A DNA stretch of 64,000 bases from Dehalococcoidia bacterium (GTDB taxonomy: Bacteria; Chloroflexota; Dehalococcoidia; SM23-28-2; RBG-16-64-32). This document shows positions 16,083 to 24,498 of the stretch, in pieces; within the stretch, counting starts at the first letter, position 1; every line of letters starts with the position of its first letter. The notes beneath the pieces were generated by a model. It did no database searches. It saw only the letters and a list, made by a program, of their open reading frames with translations, and was not told the origin of the DNA. A program made the translations under genes and the position numbers. The DNA is taken from assembly GCA_030690405.1 (NCBI GenBank), contig JAUYGU010000059.1, positions 1 through 64,000 on the forward strand, given 5' to 3'.

Positions 16083-16111
16083 TTGTTCCACACATAGGCG
16101 TGTGCTATACT
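16083..16111 (+). promoter_or_regulatory. Promoter of the nuo cluster
   Basis: TTGTTC, 17 bp, TATACT; the -10 ends 41 nt before nuoA ATG. It lies in the 206-bp divergent gap between the DUF35 gene and nuoA, which holds no other gene. GTGTGGGGTCAGACCACAC at about 16040-16058 is a possible operator-like palindrome. Confidence 0.65.
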
Positions 16112-16152
16112 CCCACGAGCCGGTAGCGACAAAATTCACAAACTTTCCGCAT

Positions 16153-16524
16153 ATGCTTTCCGACTGGGGCCACGTAGGTTTTCTCCTGCTCCTGGCGCTC
16201 GTCTTCCCTATTGGGGGGATCGCTTTCTCCTGGCTCCTGGGCCTGCTGCGCATCCGGCCTCAGGCCCCCGATCCGATCAAAGAGGACACCTACGAATGCG
16301 GCGTCGAGACGGAGGGCACGGCCTGGGTCCAGTTCAACTTCCGCTACTACTACTACGCCCTGCTGTTCGTGATCTTCGACGTGGAGGCGGTGTTCCTCTA
16401 CCCCTGGGCGGTCTCCTTCGAGAAGGTGGCGGTGGCCGGCTTCATCGAGGTGCTAACGTTCGTGATCGTGCTGCTCATCGGGCTGGCCTACGCCTGGCGC
16501 AAGAACGCCCTGGAGTGGAGCTGA
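16153..16524 (+). CDS. nuoA: NADH-quinone oxidoreductase subunit A
   Basis: Membrane subunit of complex I, 123 residues with three transmembrane helices. The conserved loop KEDTYECGVETEG and the acidic FDVEAVFLYPWA segment are present. The ATG follows the promoter at 16083. Normally nuoB comes next; here the next coding gene is nuoC. Confidence 0.94.
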   Translation: MLSDWGHVGFLLLLALVFPIGGIAFSWLLGLLRIRPQAPDPIKEDTYECGVETEGTAWVQFNFRYYYYALLFVIFDVEAVFLYPWAVSFEKVAVAGFIEVLTFVIVLLIGLAYAWRKNALEWS

Positions 16525-16532
16525 GGTGAGAC

Positions 16533-16593
16533 CGCACCCTGAAGGATGCGGCATGATGATACGCTGTCTGGTGCCCCAGCCTTCAGGCTGGGG
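16533..16593. repeat. Two hairpins in the nuoA-nuoC gap
   Basis: CGCACCCTGAAGGATGCG (16533-16550) and CCCCAGCC-TTCA-GGCTGGGG (16574-16593). They fill the place where nuoB would be expected. Confidence 0.8.
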
Positions 16594-16605
16594 GAGCAGT
16601 GGTGC

Positions 16606-17121
16606 ATGACGACGGCGCTCTCGGGCTTCGACGTCGCTCAGCGCATTCAGCAGAAGCTCCCGGACGCCATCGCCGACGCCACGCCTGAGTGGGCGGAGGT
16701 GAAGGCTGACCGGCTCATCGAAGCCTGCACCCTGCTGCGCGACGACCCCGAGCTGAACCTCCGCTTCCTCAGCTCGCTGTGCGGCGTCGACCGGCTGGAC
16801 CACTTCGAGGTCGTCTACCACCTGCTCTCGATAAGCCGCAACCAGGCGGCGACGGTCAAGGTGCGCACCTACGACCGCGAGAACCCGGAGGTGCCGTCCG
16901 TGACGCCGGTCTGGCGCGGGGCCCACTTCCAGGAGCGCGAGACGTACGACCTGATGGGGATCAGCTTCCAGGGCCACCCGGACCTGCGGCGCATCTTCCT
17001 GTGGGACGGCTTTCCGGGGCATCCGCTGCGCAAGGACTGGCTGAACTTCCCGGGCGGGCAGATGGCGGGGCTGGAGCGGTTCCCGGGGGAGCCGCGCGGG
17101 CCGCTGGAGGGGAGGGGGTAG
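16606..17121 (+). CDS. nuoC: NADH-quinone oxidoreductase subunit C
   Basis: 171-residue peripheral-arm subunit that binds NuoD. The family signature is clear: HLLSISRNQAATVKV, SVTPVWRGAHFQERETYDLMGI, and FQGHPDLRRIFLWDGFPGHPLRKDW. ATG 16606 is chosen because the longer frame would translate the hairpin repeats upstream. Followed by a 411-bp repeat cluster before nuoD. Confidence 0.93.
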   Translation: MTTALSGFDVAQRIQQKLPDAIADATPEWAEVKADRLIEACTLLRDDPELNLRFLSSLCGVDRLDHFEVVYHLLSISRNQAATVKVRTYDRENPEVPSVTPVWRGAHFQERETYDLMGISFQGHPDLRRIFLWDGFPGHPLRKDWLNFPGGQMAGLERFPGEPRGPLEGRG

Positions 17122-17532
17122 CGGTGGCGATGAAGACGGCTGAGTTGCAGTACCCCAGCTTGAAAGCTGGGGTATACTTGGCGGCTACGCTGCGAATCGA
17201 CAGCCTGAAGGCTGCCGATTCGAGTGGGTCTGGCGACTCCTCAGCCTTCAGTAGGCGAGGGTCCTTAGACCCTCGCGAAGTCGCGTCGGGGTCTGAAGAC
17301 CCCGACCTACGAGAGCTGCGGCCTGGAGGGCGCGCCTCATGGCGATGAAGACGGAGGGTGGTGGCCGCGACCCCGGCCTGAAGGCCGGGGAATCGAACCG
17401 ATATGATGCCGCAGCCTTCAGGCTGCGGTGTGGATATACCTCCGCCGCTGAGCAACGGGCACCGAAGACGGCGACGGGCGACCTGAAGGTCGCCCCTACA
17501 CGGCTAAACAGGCCACGAGGAGCGGCTCCCGT
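17122..17532. repeat. Repeat cluster with three copies of the nuoD 5' end
   Basis: There is no gene. Hairpins: 17151-17174 TACCCCAGCT-TGAA-AGCTGGGGTA; 17193-17222 (CAGCC-TGAA-GGCTG inside longer arms); 17255-17276; 17286-17305 TCGGGGTC-TGAA-GACCCCGA; 17371-17390 CCCCGGCC-TGAA-GGCCGGGG; 17409-17428 CCGCAGCC-TTCA-GGCTGCGG; 17476-17500. The sequence TGGCGATGAAGACGG of the nuoD start occurs at 17125, 17340 and 17534. Confidence 0.88.
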
Positions 17533-18636
17533 ATGGCGATGAAGACGGAGCCGTTCGTCGTCAATATCGGGCCGCAGCACCCCAGCACGCACGGCGTGTT
17601 CAGGATGCGGCTGACGCTGGACGGAGAGCGGATCACGGACGCGGACATGGTGATCGGCTACCTGCACCGGAGCATGGAGAAGCTGGCGGAGGAGCGCAGC
17701 TTCACGCAGGTCATCCCGTTCACGGACCGGACGGACTACGTGGCGGCGATGACGGGGAACCTGGCCTACGTGCTGGCGGCGGAGAAGCTGTGCGGGATCG
17801 AGGCGCCGGAGCGGGCGCAGTGGCTGCGGGTGATCATGTCGGAGCTGCAGCGGTTCGCCAGCCACTCCATGGCCGTGGGCACCTTCGCCAACGACTGCGG
17901 CGCCTGGCAGACGCCGGTGATGCACATGTTCCGGGAGCGGGAGAAGATCCTGGACCTGTTCGAGATGGCCTGCGGCGCCCGCCTGACGACGAACTACATG
18001 CGCATCGGCGGCGTCTCGCGGGACATCCCGCCGGAGTTCATGCCCGCCGCCGGCAAGCTGCTGGCCGAGCTGCCGAAGCGGATGGACGAATACGAGGACC
18101 TCCTGGTGGAGAACGAGATCATCGTCGCACGGTCGCGGGGCGTGGGGGTGCTGCCGGCGGATCTGGCGATCGCCACGTCCGTCAGCGGGCCGATGCTGCG
18201 GGGCAGCGGCGTGGCCTGGGACATCCGCAAGGCGGACCCGTACGCGGCGTACGACAGGCTGGAGTTCGACATCTGCGTCGGCACCAACGGCGACGTTTAC
18301 GACCGCTTCCTGGTTAGGGTCGCGGAGATGCGGCAGAGCATCCGCATCCTGGAGCAGGCGCTGGAGATGATACCGGATGGCCCGGTGGCGGTGGACGTAC
18401 CGGTGGCGCTGCGGCCGCCGGCGGGCGAGGCGTACGGGCGGATCGAATCGCCGCGGGGTGAGCTGGGGTTCTACGTCGTGAGCGACGGCGGCCCGGCGCC
18501 GTACCGGTTCCACATCCGGTCGCCCTCGTACATCAACCTGACGCCGCTGCGGGATCTGGCGATAGGCGCCACTGTGGCGGACGCCATCGTGATCCTGGGC
18601 AGCATCGATATTGTCGTGGGCGAGGTGGACCGCTGA
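17533..18636 (+). CDS. nuoD: NADH-quinone oxidoreductase subunit D
   Basis: 367-residue subunit that forms the quinone-binding site with NuoB. Motifs: IGPQHPSTHGVFR, MVIGYLHRSMEKLAE, and C-terminal ESPRGELGFYVVSDGG...RSPSYINL. ATG 17533 is the third, intact copy of a repeated start sequence. Ends in a TGATG overlap with nuoH. NuoB itself is not encoded in this window. Confidence 0.95.
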   Translation: MAMKTEPFVVNIGPQHPSTHGVFRMRLTLDGERITDADMVIGYLHRSMEKLAEERSFTQVIPFTDRTDYVAAMTGNLAYVLAAEKLCGIEAPERAQWLRVIMSELQRFASHSMAVGTFANDCGAWQTPVMHMFREREKILDLFEMACGARLTTNYMRIGGVSRDIPPEFMPAAGKLLAELPKRMDEYEDLLVENEIIVARSRGVGVLPADLAIATSVSGPMLRGSGVAWDIRKADPYAAYDRLEFDICVGTNGDVYDRFLVRVAEMRQSIRILEQALEMIPDGPVAVDVPVALRPPAGEAYGRIESPRGELGFYVVSDGGPAPYRFHIRSPSYINLTPLRDLAIGATVADAIVILGSIDIVVGEVDR

Positions 18637-19922
18637 TGCCAGCGCTGGCGGCGTGGTACGACCTGCGCGACCTGGGCCACTACGCGCGCTCCCTCCTGGG
18701 CTGGCTTGGCGACGATCTGGGGGCGCCGGACTGGGTGACGTACGTCGTCTCCGGGATCATCGGCATAGTGGCGATCCTGCTGTGGCTGCTGGTCAGTCAG
18801 CTCTCGTTCATCTGGATCGAGCGGCGCATCATTGGGCGGATGCAGGCGCGCATCGGGCCGAACCGGGTGGGACCGCGGGGGCTGCTGCAGCCGATCGCCG
18901 ACGCGCTGAAGCTGCTGCTGAAGGAAGCGATCACGGTGCGCCTGGCCGACCGGCCTCTGTTCTGGCTGGGGCCGGTGCTGATCTTTGTGCCGGCGATAGT
19001 GGTGTTCGCGGTGATCCCGTTCGGCAAGGGGATGGCGCTGGCCGACCTGAACGTCGGCGTCCTGTTCGTCATCGCCATCGGGTCGACTAACACGGTCGCG
19101 GTGTTCATCGCCGGCTGGTCGTCGAACAACAAGTTCGCCCTGCTGGGCGCGATGCGGACGGTGGCGATGCTGATCAGCTACGAGCTGATACAGGTGCTGG
19201 CGCTACTGGGCGTCGTCGTGTTCAGCGGCAGCATGCGCCTGGGCGAGGTGGTGGCGTGGCAGTCCCATTACAACGCCTGGCTGCTGTTCCTGCAGCCGCT
19301 GGCGCTCGTCTCCTTCATCATCGCGGGGGCGGTGGAGATCAACCGCTCGCCGATGGACATCTCGGAGGCGGAGTCGGAGATCGTGGCGGGCTACCACACG
19401 GAGTACTCGGGGATCAAGTTCGGCTTCTTCTACACGGCGGAGTACTTCGCCGGCTTCGCGATCTCAGCGGTGATCGTGACGCTGTACCTGGGCGGCTGGA
19501 CGGCCTGGGGGCTGGAGGAGTGGGTGCCGGGCTGGCTGCTGTTCCTTTCGAAGCTGTACCTGGTGTTCTTCCTGTTCATCTGGGCGCGGGGCACTCTGCC
19601 GCGGCTGCGGATCGATCAGCTCATGGCGTTCGCCTGGAAGTTCATGCTGCCGCTGGCGCTGGTGAACGTGGTGATCGCGGGCGGCGAGGTGCTGGCCTGG
19701 CGCGAGGGCGACATCTCGGCGAACGTGGCGCTGCCAGTCTTCGGGGCGGCGAACGCGGTGCTGGCGGCAGCGCTCATCGTCGGCTGGGGGACGTTCATGG
19801 GGCACCTGAGACCGGAGCGACGGGCCAAGCGGGCCGTGCTCACGCAGGAGCTGGGAGCGATATATTACGTGCCTGCCGGCAGGCATGGCGTACAGCCCGA
19901 GCGGCCGCTGAGGGAGGCGTAG
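18636..19922 (+). CDS. nuoH: NADH-quinone oxidoreductase subunit H
   Basis: 428-residue polytopic membrane subunit at the quinone-channel end of the proton path. Conserved cytoplasmic loops: RMQARIGPNRVGPRGLLQP and INRSPMDISEAESEIVAGY, followed by HTEYSG. It is longer than usual at the C terminus, where TGCCTGCCGGCAGGCA (about 19870-19885), a palindrome also present at 40401, is translated as VPAGRHG. In most clusters nuoI follows; here nuoJ starts directly. Confidence 0.94.
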   Translation: MPALAAWYDLRDLGHYARSLLGWLGDDLGAPDWVTYVVSGIIGIVAILLWLLVSQLSFIWIERRIIGRMQARIGPNRVGPRGLLQPIADALKLLLKEAITVRLADRPLFWLGPVLIFVPAIVVFAVIPFGKGMALADLNVGVLFVIAIGSTNTVAVFIAGWSSNNKFALLGAMRTVAMLISYELIQVLALLGVVVFSGSMRLGEVVAWQSHYNAWLLFLQPLALVSFIIAGAVEINRSPMDISEAESEIVAGYHTEYSGIKFGFFYTAEYFAGFAISAVIVTLYLGGWTAWGLEEWVPGWLLFLSKLYLVFFLFIWARGTLPRLRIDQLMAFAWKFMLPLALVNVVIAGGEVLAWREGDISANVALPVFGAANAVLAAALIVGWGTFMGHLRPERRAKRAVLTQELGAIYYVPAGRHGVQPERPLREA

Positions 19923-20429
19923 TTGGACGACGCGGGAAGCGTCATCGCGTTCTGGCTGCTGGCGGCGCTAACGGTCGGCGCGGCGTTGGGAGTGATCGCG
20001 GTACGGGACCTGATCCGGGCGCTGGTGCTGCTCATCACCAGCTTCCTGGGGGTCGCCGGGCTCTACATAACGCTATCCGCGGACTTCGTGGCGGTGGCGC
20101 AGGTGCTGATCTACGCGGGCGCGATCTCCGTCCTGCTTATCTTCGCGATCATGCTGACGCCGCTGGCGAGCCGGGACAACGCGGAGACGTTCCTGCAGAT
20201 ACCGGGGCTGCTCCTGGCAGGGCTGGTGGCGTTCACGATTGGCTTCATTAGCCTGCAGACGGACTGGTCCATCGCGGAGCGGGGCGGCTTCGACGAGACG
20301 GCCTCGGCGATCGGCGAGGCGTTGCTATCGAAGTACGTGCTGCCGTTCGAGATGGCGTCCGTGCTGCTGCTGGTGGCGATGCTGGGGGCGATCGTGCTGG
20401 TGCGGCCGGAGGGGACGCCGGAGGAGTGA
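19923..20429 (+). CDS. nuoJ: NADH-quinone oxidoreductase subunit J
   Basis: 168 residues, five transmembrane segments; the ADFVAVAQVLIYAGAISVLL stretch is the family hallmark (pi-bulge helix). The start is TTG immediately after the nuoH stop. A loop of about 30 residues before the last helix is typical of NuoJ. Confidence 0.92.
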   Translation: MDDAGSVIAFWLLAALTVGAALGVIAVRDLIRALVLLITSFLGVAGLYITLSADFVAVAQVLIYAGAISVLLIFAIMLTPLASRDNAETFLQIPGLLLAGLVAFTIGFISLQTDWSIAERGGFDETASAIGEALLSKYVLPFEMASVLLLVAMLGAIVLVRPEGTPEE

Positions 20430-20430
20430 T

Positions 20431-20745
20431 GTGTCGATAGGGCTGGAGCACTACCTGGTCGTGGGGGCGCTGCTGTTCGGCATCGGGCTGTACCTGGCGC
20501 TGGCGAAGCGGAACTTCGTGGGTGTGCTGATGGGGGTGGAGCTGATGTTCAACGCCGTGAACCTGACGTTCGTAGCGTTTTCGCGATTCGTAGAGTCGGA
20601 CGAGCCGCTGAGCGGGCATGTGTTCGTGGTGTTCGTGATCACGGTGGCGGCGGCGGAGGCGGCGGTGGCGCTGGCGATGGCGATGTTGGTCTACCGCAAC
20701 CGCGAGACGATCGATATGGACCGCATCAACCTGATGAAGTGGTAG
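20431..20745 (+). CDS. nuoK: NADH-quinone oxidoreductase subunit K
   Basis: 104 residues, three transmembrane helices with the conserved membrane glutamates in MGVELMFNAVNLTF and ITVAAAEAAVALA. GTG 20431 is next to the nuoJ stop. Part of the antiporter-like proton module. Confidence 0.93.
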   Translation: MSIGLEHYLVVGALLFGIGLYLALAKRNFVGVLMGVELMFNAVNLTFVAFSRFVESDEPLSGHVFVVFVITVAAAEAAVALAMAMLVYRNRETIDMDRINLMKW

Positions 20746-20777
20746 GACGTGCGGGTGAAGACAGCACCGGCTCGTAG

Positions 20778-20823
20778 GTCGGGGTCTGAAGACCCCGACG
20801 TGCGGGGGTCTAAAGACCCCCGC
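20778..20823. repeat. Two hairpins in the nuoK-DUF2007 gap
   Basis: GTCGGGGTC-TGAA-GACCCCGAC (20778-20799) and GCGGGGGTC-TAAA-GACCCCCGC (20802-20823). They share GGGTC/GACCC arms with the hairpins at 17255 and 17286. Confidence 0.85.
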
Positions 20824-20860
20824 CTACATCACCCGTGCCTGAGCGGGGGGGAGTAGGGCC

Positions 20861-21055
20861 ATGTGGACGAAGCTGCTGGAGACGAAGAACGCGTACACGG
20901 CCGAGATATGGCAGGAGCTCCTGAACGCGGAGGCGGTCTCCGTTCGGGTGGTGCCGGCATCGGGCTGGGCGAACGCGGCGGAGCTGGAGCCGCACGTGCT
21001 GTACGTGCCGTGGGGGAAGGCGCACGTGGCGCAGGAGATACTGAGGAAGATATAG
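20861..21055 (+). CDS. DUF2007-like small protein
   Basis: 64 residues with an alpha-beta ferredoxin-like pattern: AYTAEIWQELLNAEAVSVRVVPASG, then HVLYVPWGKAHVAQEIL. This resembles the DUF2007 family of putative signal-transducing or chaperone-like domains. It sits between nuoK and nuoL with 1 nt before the nuoL start, so it is co-translated with the complex I genes. Function unknown; an assembly or regulatory role is inference from position. Confidence 0.7.
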   Translation: MWTKLLETKNAYTAEIWQELLNAEAVSVRVVPASGWANAAELEPHVLYVPWGKAHVAQEILRKI

Positions 21056-21056
21056 G

Positions 21057-22997
21057 TTGCTGGACCAGGTGCCCGAAGGCGTAGTCTGGGCGATCTTCTT
21101 CCTGCCCCTCGGCTCGTTTGCCGCGATCTCGGCGGCGGCGCTGCTGGGGCTGACCGGCGACGGGCGGTGGCAGGCCCGGTTCAGCGGCTACCTGACGATC
21201 GCCGCCATCGCGGGCTCATTCCTCCTCTCGCTCTGGGTGCTGGACAGCGTCCTCCAGGAGGACGGGGCGCGGATCGGCTTCTCCTCCCACCAGTGGGCGG
21301 TGGTGGAGCCACTGCGCTTCGAAATCGGCGTCACGGTGGACGGGCTGACGGCGATCATGCTGATGGTGGTGACCGCGGTGTCGCTGCTGGTGCAGATCTA
21401 CTCGCAGGAGTACATGCGGGGCGACCCGGGGTACAACCGCTACTACGCCTTCATGTCGCTGTTCACGGCGTCGATGCTGGGGCTGCTGCTCGCCTCGAAC
21501 ATCCTCCAGCTGTTCGTGTTCTGGGAGATGGTGGGGCTGTGCTCCTACCTGCTGATCGGGTTCTGGTTCCACAAGGACTCGGCGCGGCGGGCGGCGACCA
21601 AGGCGTTCGTCGTCACCCGCATCGGCGACCTGGGGTTCCTGACGGCGATCCTGCTGATCTGGACGAAGACGGGCGAGCTGAGCATCCCGCACATCCAGGA
21701 GATGGCGGCCGCCGGAGCGATAGGCGCGAGCGTGGTGACCTGGTTCTCGCTGGGGATCTTCGCAGGGGCGGCGGGGAAGTCGGCGCAGTTCCCGCTGCAC
21801 GTGTGGCTGCCGGACGCGATGGAGGGCCCGACGCCGGTCTCGGCGCTGATCCACGCCGCGACGATGGTCGCAGCGGGAGTGTACCTGGTGGCGCGGCTGT
21901 TCCCCGTATTCGCCGCATCGGACGACGCGCTCAACACCGTGGCCGCCATCGGCGCGGTTACCACTATCGTGGCGGCGACGATGGGGATCGTGGCCACCGA
22001 CATCAAGCGGGTGATGGCGTACTCCACGATCAGCCAGCTCGGCTATATGATGATGGGCCTGGGGGTTGGCAGCATCGTGGCGGCGATCTTCCACCTGTTC
22101 ACGCACGCCTTCTTCAAGGCGCTGCTGTTCCTTGGCGCGGGCTCCGTGAACCACGCGACAGGTACGTTCGACATGCGGAAGATGGGCGGCCTGGCGCGCT
22201 ACATGCCGGTGACGTTCGCGACGACGGCGATAGCGGGGATGGCGCTGGTTGGCCTGTTCCCGCTGGCCGGGTTCTGGAGCAAGGACGAGATCCTGCTGGA
22301 GGCGTGGGCGGAGAAACCGCTCATCTTCTGGACGGCGCTGGCCGGGGTGTTCCTGACCGCGATATACGTCGGGCGGATGCTGTTCCTGACGTTCGGCGGA
22401 GAGTACAAGGGCGGGGAGGCAGCCGAACACGGCGGCGAGGCCGGCCACTCCGAGCCGCATGAGTCGCCGTGGGTGATGCTGGCGCCGCTGGTGGTGCTGG
22501 CGGTGCTGGCGGCGACGGCGGGGTTCGTGAACGCCGGCGGCGGTCTGGGCGACGTCCTGGAAGGCTGGCTGCCGGAGCGCACCCACGAACTGGTGGCGCA
22601 GGGCGACTTCCAGCTCTGGATATCCGTCGTATCGGTGGCGGTGGGGCTGGCCGGGCTGGCTGTCGCCTGGGCGATCTACAGCCGCCAGGTCCTGCGCTCC
22701 GAGACCATCCGCAACGCGCTTTGGCCGTTGCCGACGCTGCTGGACCGCAAGTACTTCCTGGACGACCTGTACGAGACGGTGCTGCTGAAGGGCGTGGTGC
22801 TGCGCGGCCTGGCGACGCTCCTCGACGCCTGGGACCGCTACGTGGTGGACGGCGTGGTGAATGGCGTCGCGACGGCGGTTCGATTGGCGTCCGAGCAGTT
22901 GCGGCTGGCGCAAACCGGGCAGGCGCAAGTATACGGCGCGGCGATATTCATCGGCGTGGTGGCCGCCATCGCCGGCATCCTGGTGGTGCACCCGTGA
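21057..22997 (+). CDS. nuoL: NADH-quinone oxidoreductase subunit L
   Basis: 646-residue antiporter-like proton pump subunit. Conserved features: VFWEMVGLCSYLLIGFW, GAAGKSAQFPLHVWLPDAMEG, PTPVSALIHAATMVAAG, YSTISQLGYMMMGLG, and the long amphipathic helix region near the C terminus. The start is TTG. The usual L-M-N order follows. Confidence 0.95.
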   Translation: MLDQVPEGVVWAIFFLPLGSFAAISAAALLGLTGDGRWQARFSGYLTIAAIAGSFLLSLWVLDSVLQEDGARIGFSSHQWAVVEPLRFEIGVTVDGLTAIMLMVVTAVSLLVQIYSQEYMRGDPGYNRYYAFMSLFTASMLGLLLASNILQLFVFWEMVGLCSYLLIGFWFHKDSARRAATKAFVVTRIGDLGFLTAILLIWTKTGELSIPHIQEMAAAGAIGASVVTWFSLGIFAGAAGKSAQFPLHVWLPDAMEGPTPVSALIHAATMVAAGVYLVARLFPVFAASDDALNTVAAIGAVTTIVAATMGIVATDIKRVMAYSTISQLGYMMMGLGVGSIVAAIFHLFTHAFFKALLFLGAGSVNHATGTFDMRKMGGLARYMPVTFATTAIAGMALVGLFPLAGFWSKDEILLEAWAEKPLIFWTALAGVFLTAIYVGRMLFLTFGGEYKGGEAAEHGGEAGHSEPHESPWVMLAPLVVLAVLAATAGFVNAGGGLGDVLEGWLPERTHELVAQGDFQLWISVVSVAVGLAGLAVAWAIYSRQVLRSETIRNALWPLPTLLDRKYFLDDLYETVLLKGVVLRGLATLLDAWDRYVVDGVVNGVATAVRLASEQLRLAQTGQAQVYGAAIFIGVVAAIAGILVVHP

Positions 22998-23004
22998 GGC
23001 GGGC

Positions 23005-24471
23005 ATGCTGACGATTATCGTGTTCCTGCCGCTGGCCGGCGTGGCGGCAATCGCCCTGCTGCCGCGCGAGCGCGAAGAGCGGGCGAAGTGGATCGCGGCG
23101 GCGGTAACGGCCGTTGCGCTGTGCCTCACGCTGGTTCTGTTCGTCGACTACGACCGCGGGACGGGTGGCTTCCAGTACGTCGACAGCACGACCTGGCTCG
23201 ACTCCGACTTCGTGGACTTCACGCTGCACTACGCCGTGGGCGTGGACGGGCTGTCGCTGGCGATGGTGATGCTGACGGCGTTCCTGTTCCTGGTGGCGGC
23301 GCTGGTGTCCTGGCGGATCGAGCTGCGGCCGCGGGAGTACTTCGCCTGGATGCTCATCCTGGAGACGAGCCTGCTGGGGGTGTTCAGCGCGCTGGACTTC
23401 GTGCTGTTCTTCCTGTTCTGGGAGATAGAGCTGATCCCGATGTACTTCCTGATCTCGATCTGGGGGACGGGCCGGAAGCAGTACTCCGCCTGGAAGTACG
23501 TGCTATACACGCTGACAGGGTCGGGCTTCATGCTGGTGGGGCTGCTGGTGCTGGGCTTCACGGCGGGGACGTTCGACATCCGCGAGCTTTCGCAGACCGG
23601 CGAGATCAAGGACGCGATCATCCCGGCGCAGGCGATCTTCCTGCTGATCATCACCGCTTTCGTGATCAAGCTGCCGGTGGTGCCGTTCCACACCTGGCTG
23701 CCGGACGCCCACACGGACGCGCCGACGGCGGTGAGCGTGATCCTGGCCGGCGTGCTCCTGAAGATGGGCGGCTACGGCATTTTGCGGCTGAGCCTTTCGA
23801 TCATGCCGGAGCAGGCGCGGGACCTCTCGGTGTGGATGGCGGCGCTGGCGGCGGTGAGCATCCTCTACGGCGCCCTGGTGACGCTGATGCAGACCGACCT
23901 CAAGCGGCTGATCGCCTACTCCAGCGTGAGCCACATGGGCTACGTGCTTCTGGGCGCTTCGGCGCTGGGGACAGTGGGACTGGCGGGCGCCGCGATGCAG
24001 ATGTTCACGCACGGGCTGATCACGGGGCTTCTGTTCGTCCTGGTGGGGATGATCTACGACCGCACGCACACGCGCCAGATAGGGGAGCTGTCCGGGCTGG
24101 CGCACCGGATGCCGTTCATCGCGACGATCATGGTGGTGGCGGGGCTGGCCTCGCTGGGGCTACCGACGCTGGCGGGATTCGTCTCGGAGGTCACGGTCTT
24201 CCTGGGCACGTTCGCCCGCCACCAATTCCTGACATCGCTGGGCGTGATCGGCATCGTCATCACAGCGGGTTACATCCTGTGGATGATCCAGCGGGTGTTC
24301 TGGGGCGAGCCGAGCGAGAAGTGGGAGGGGATCGGCGACGCGACGGAGTGGTGGGAACGGGCGCCGCTGCTGGCGATGACGGCGGTGATCGTGGCCGTCG
24401 GGGTGTACCCGGCGGTGATGCTGGACCTTCTGGAGACGGGCGTGGTGCCGATAGCGGAGAGGCTATCGTAG
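23005..24471 (+). CDS. nuoM: NADH-quinone oxidoreductase subunit M
   Basis: 488-residue antiporter-like subunit: ETSLLGVFSALDFVLFFLFW, LPVVPFHTWLPDAHTDAPTA with the channel His/Lys region, and SSVSHMGYVLLGAS. ATG 23005 lies 7 nt after the nuoL stop; the frame is open further upstream inside nuoL. The 27-bp gap to nuoN consists of GTGGATAGTGGACAG-like tandem copies. Confidence 0.95.
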   Translation: MLTIIVFLPLAGVAAIALLPREREERAKWIAAAVTAVALCLTLVLFVDYDRGTGGFQYVDSTTWLDSDFVDFTLHYAVGVDGLSLAMVMLTAFLFLVAALVSWRIELRPREYFAWMLILETSLLGVFSALDFVLFFLFWEIELIPMYFLISIWGTGRKQYSAWKYVLYTLTGSGFMLVGLLVLGFTAGTFDIRELSQTGEIKDAIIPAQAIFLLIITAFVIKLPVVPFHTWLPDAHTDAPTAVSVILAGVLLKMGGYGILRLSLSIMPEQARDLSVWMAALAAVSILYGALVTLMQTDLKRLIAYSSVSHMGYVLLGASALGTVGLAGAAMQMFTHGLITGLLFVLVGMIYDRTHTRQIGELSGLAHRMPFIATIMVVAGLASLGLPTLAGFVSEVTVFLGTFARHQFLTSLGVIGIVITAGYILWMIQRVFWGEPSEKWEGIGDATEWWERAPLLAMTAVIVAVGVYPAVMLDLLETGVVPIAERLS

Positions 24472-24498
24472 TGGATAGTGGACAGGTGATAGTGGACA

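Noticed and set aside
21216..23129. 637-codon minus-strand frame opposite nuoL
   Set aside because: His/Arg-rich low-complexity translation typical of an antisense shadow; the plus frame is an unmistakable NuoL.
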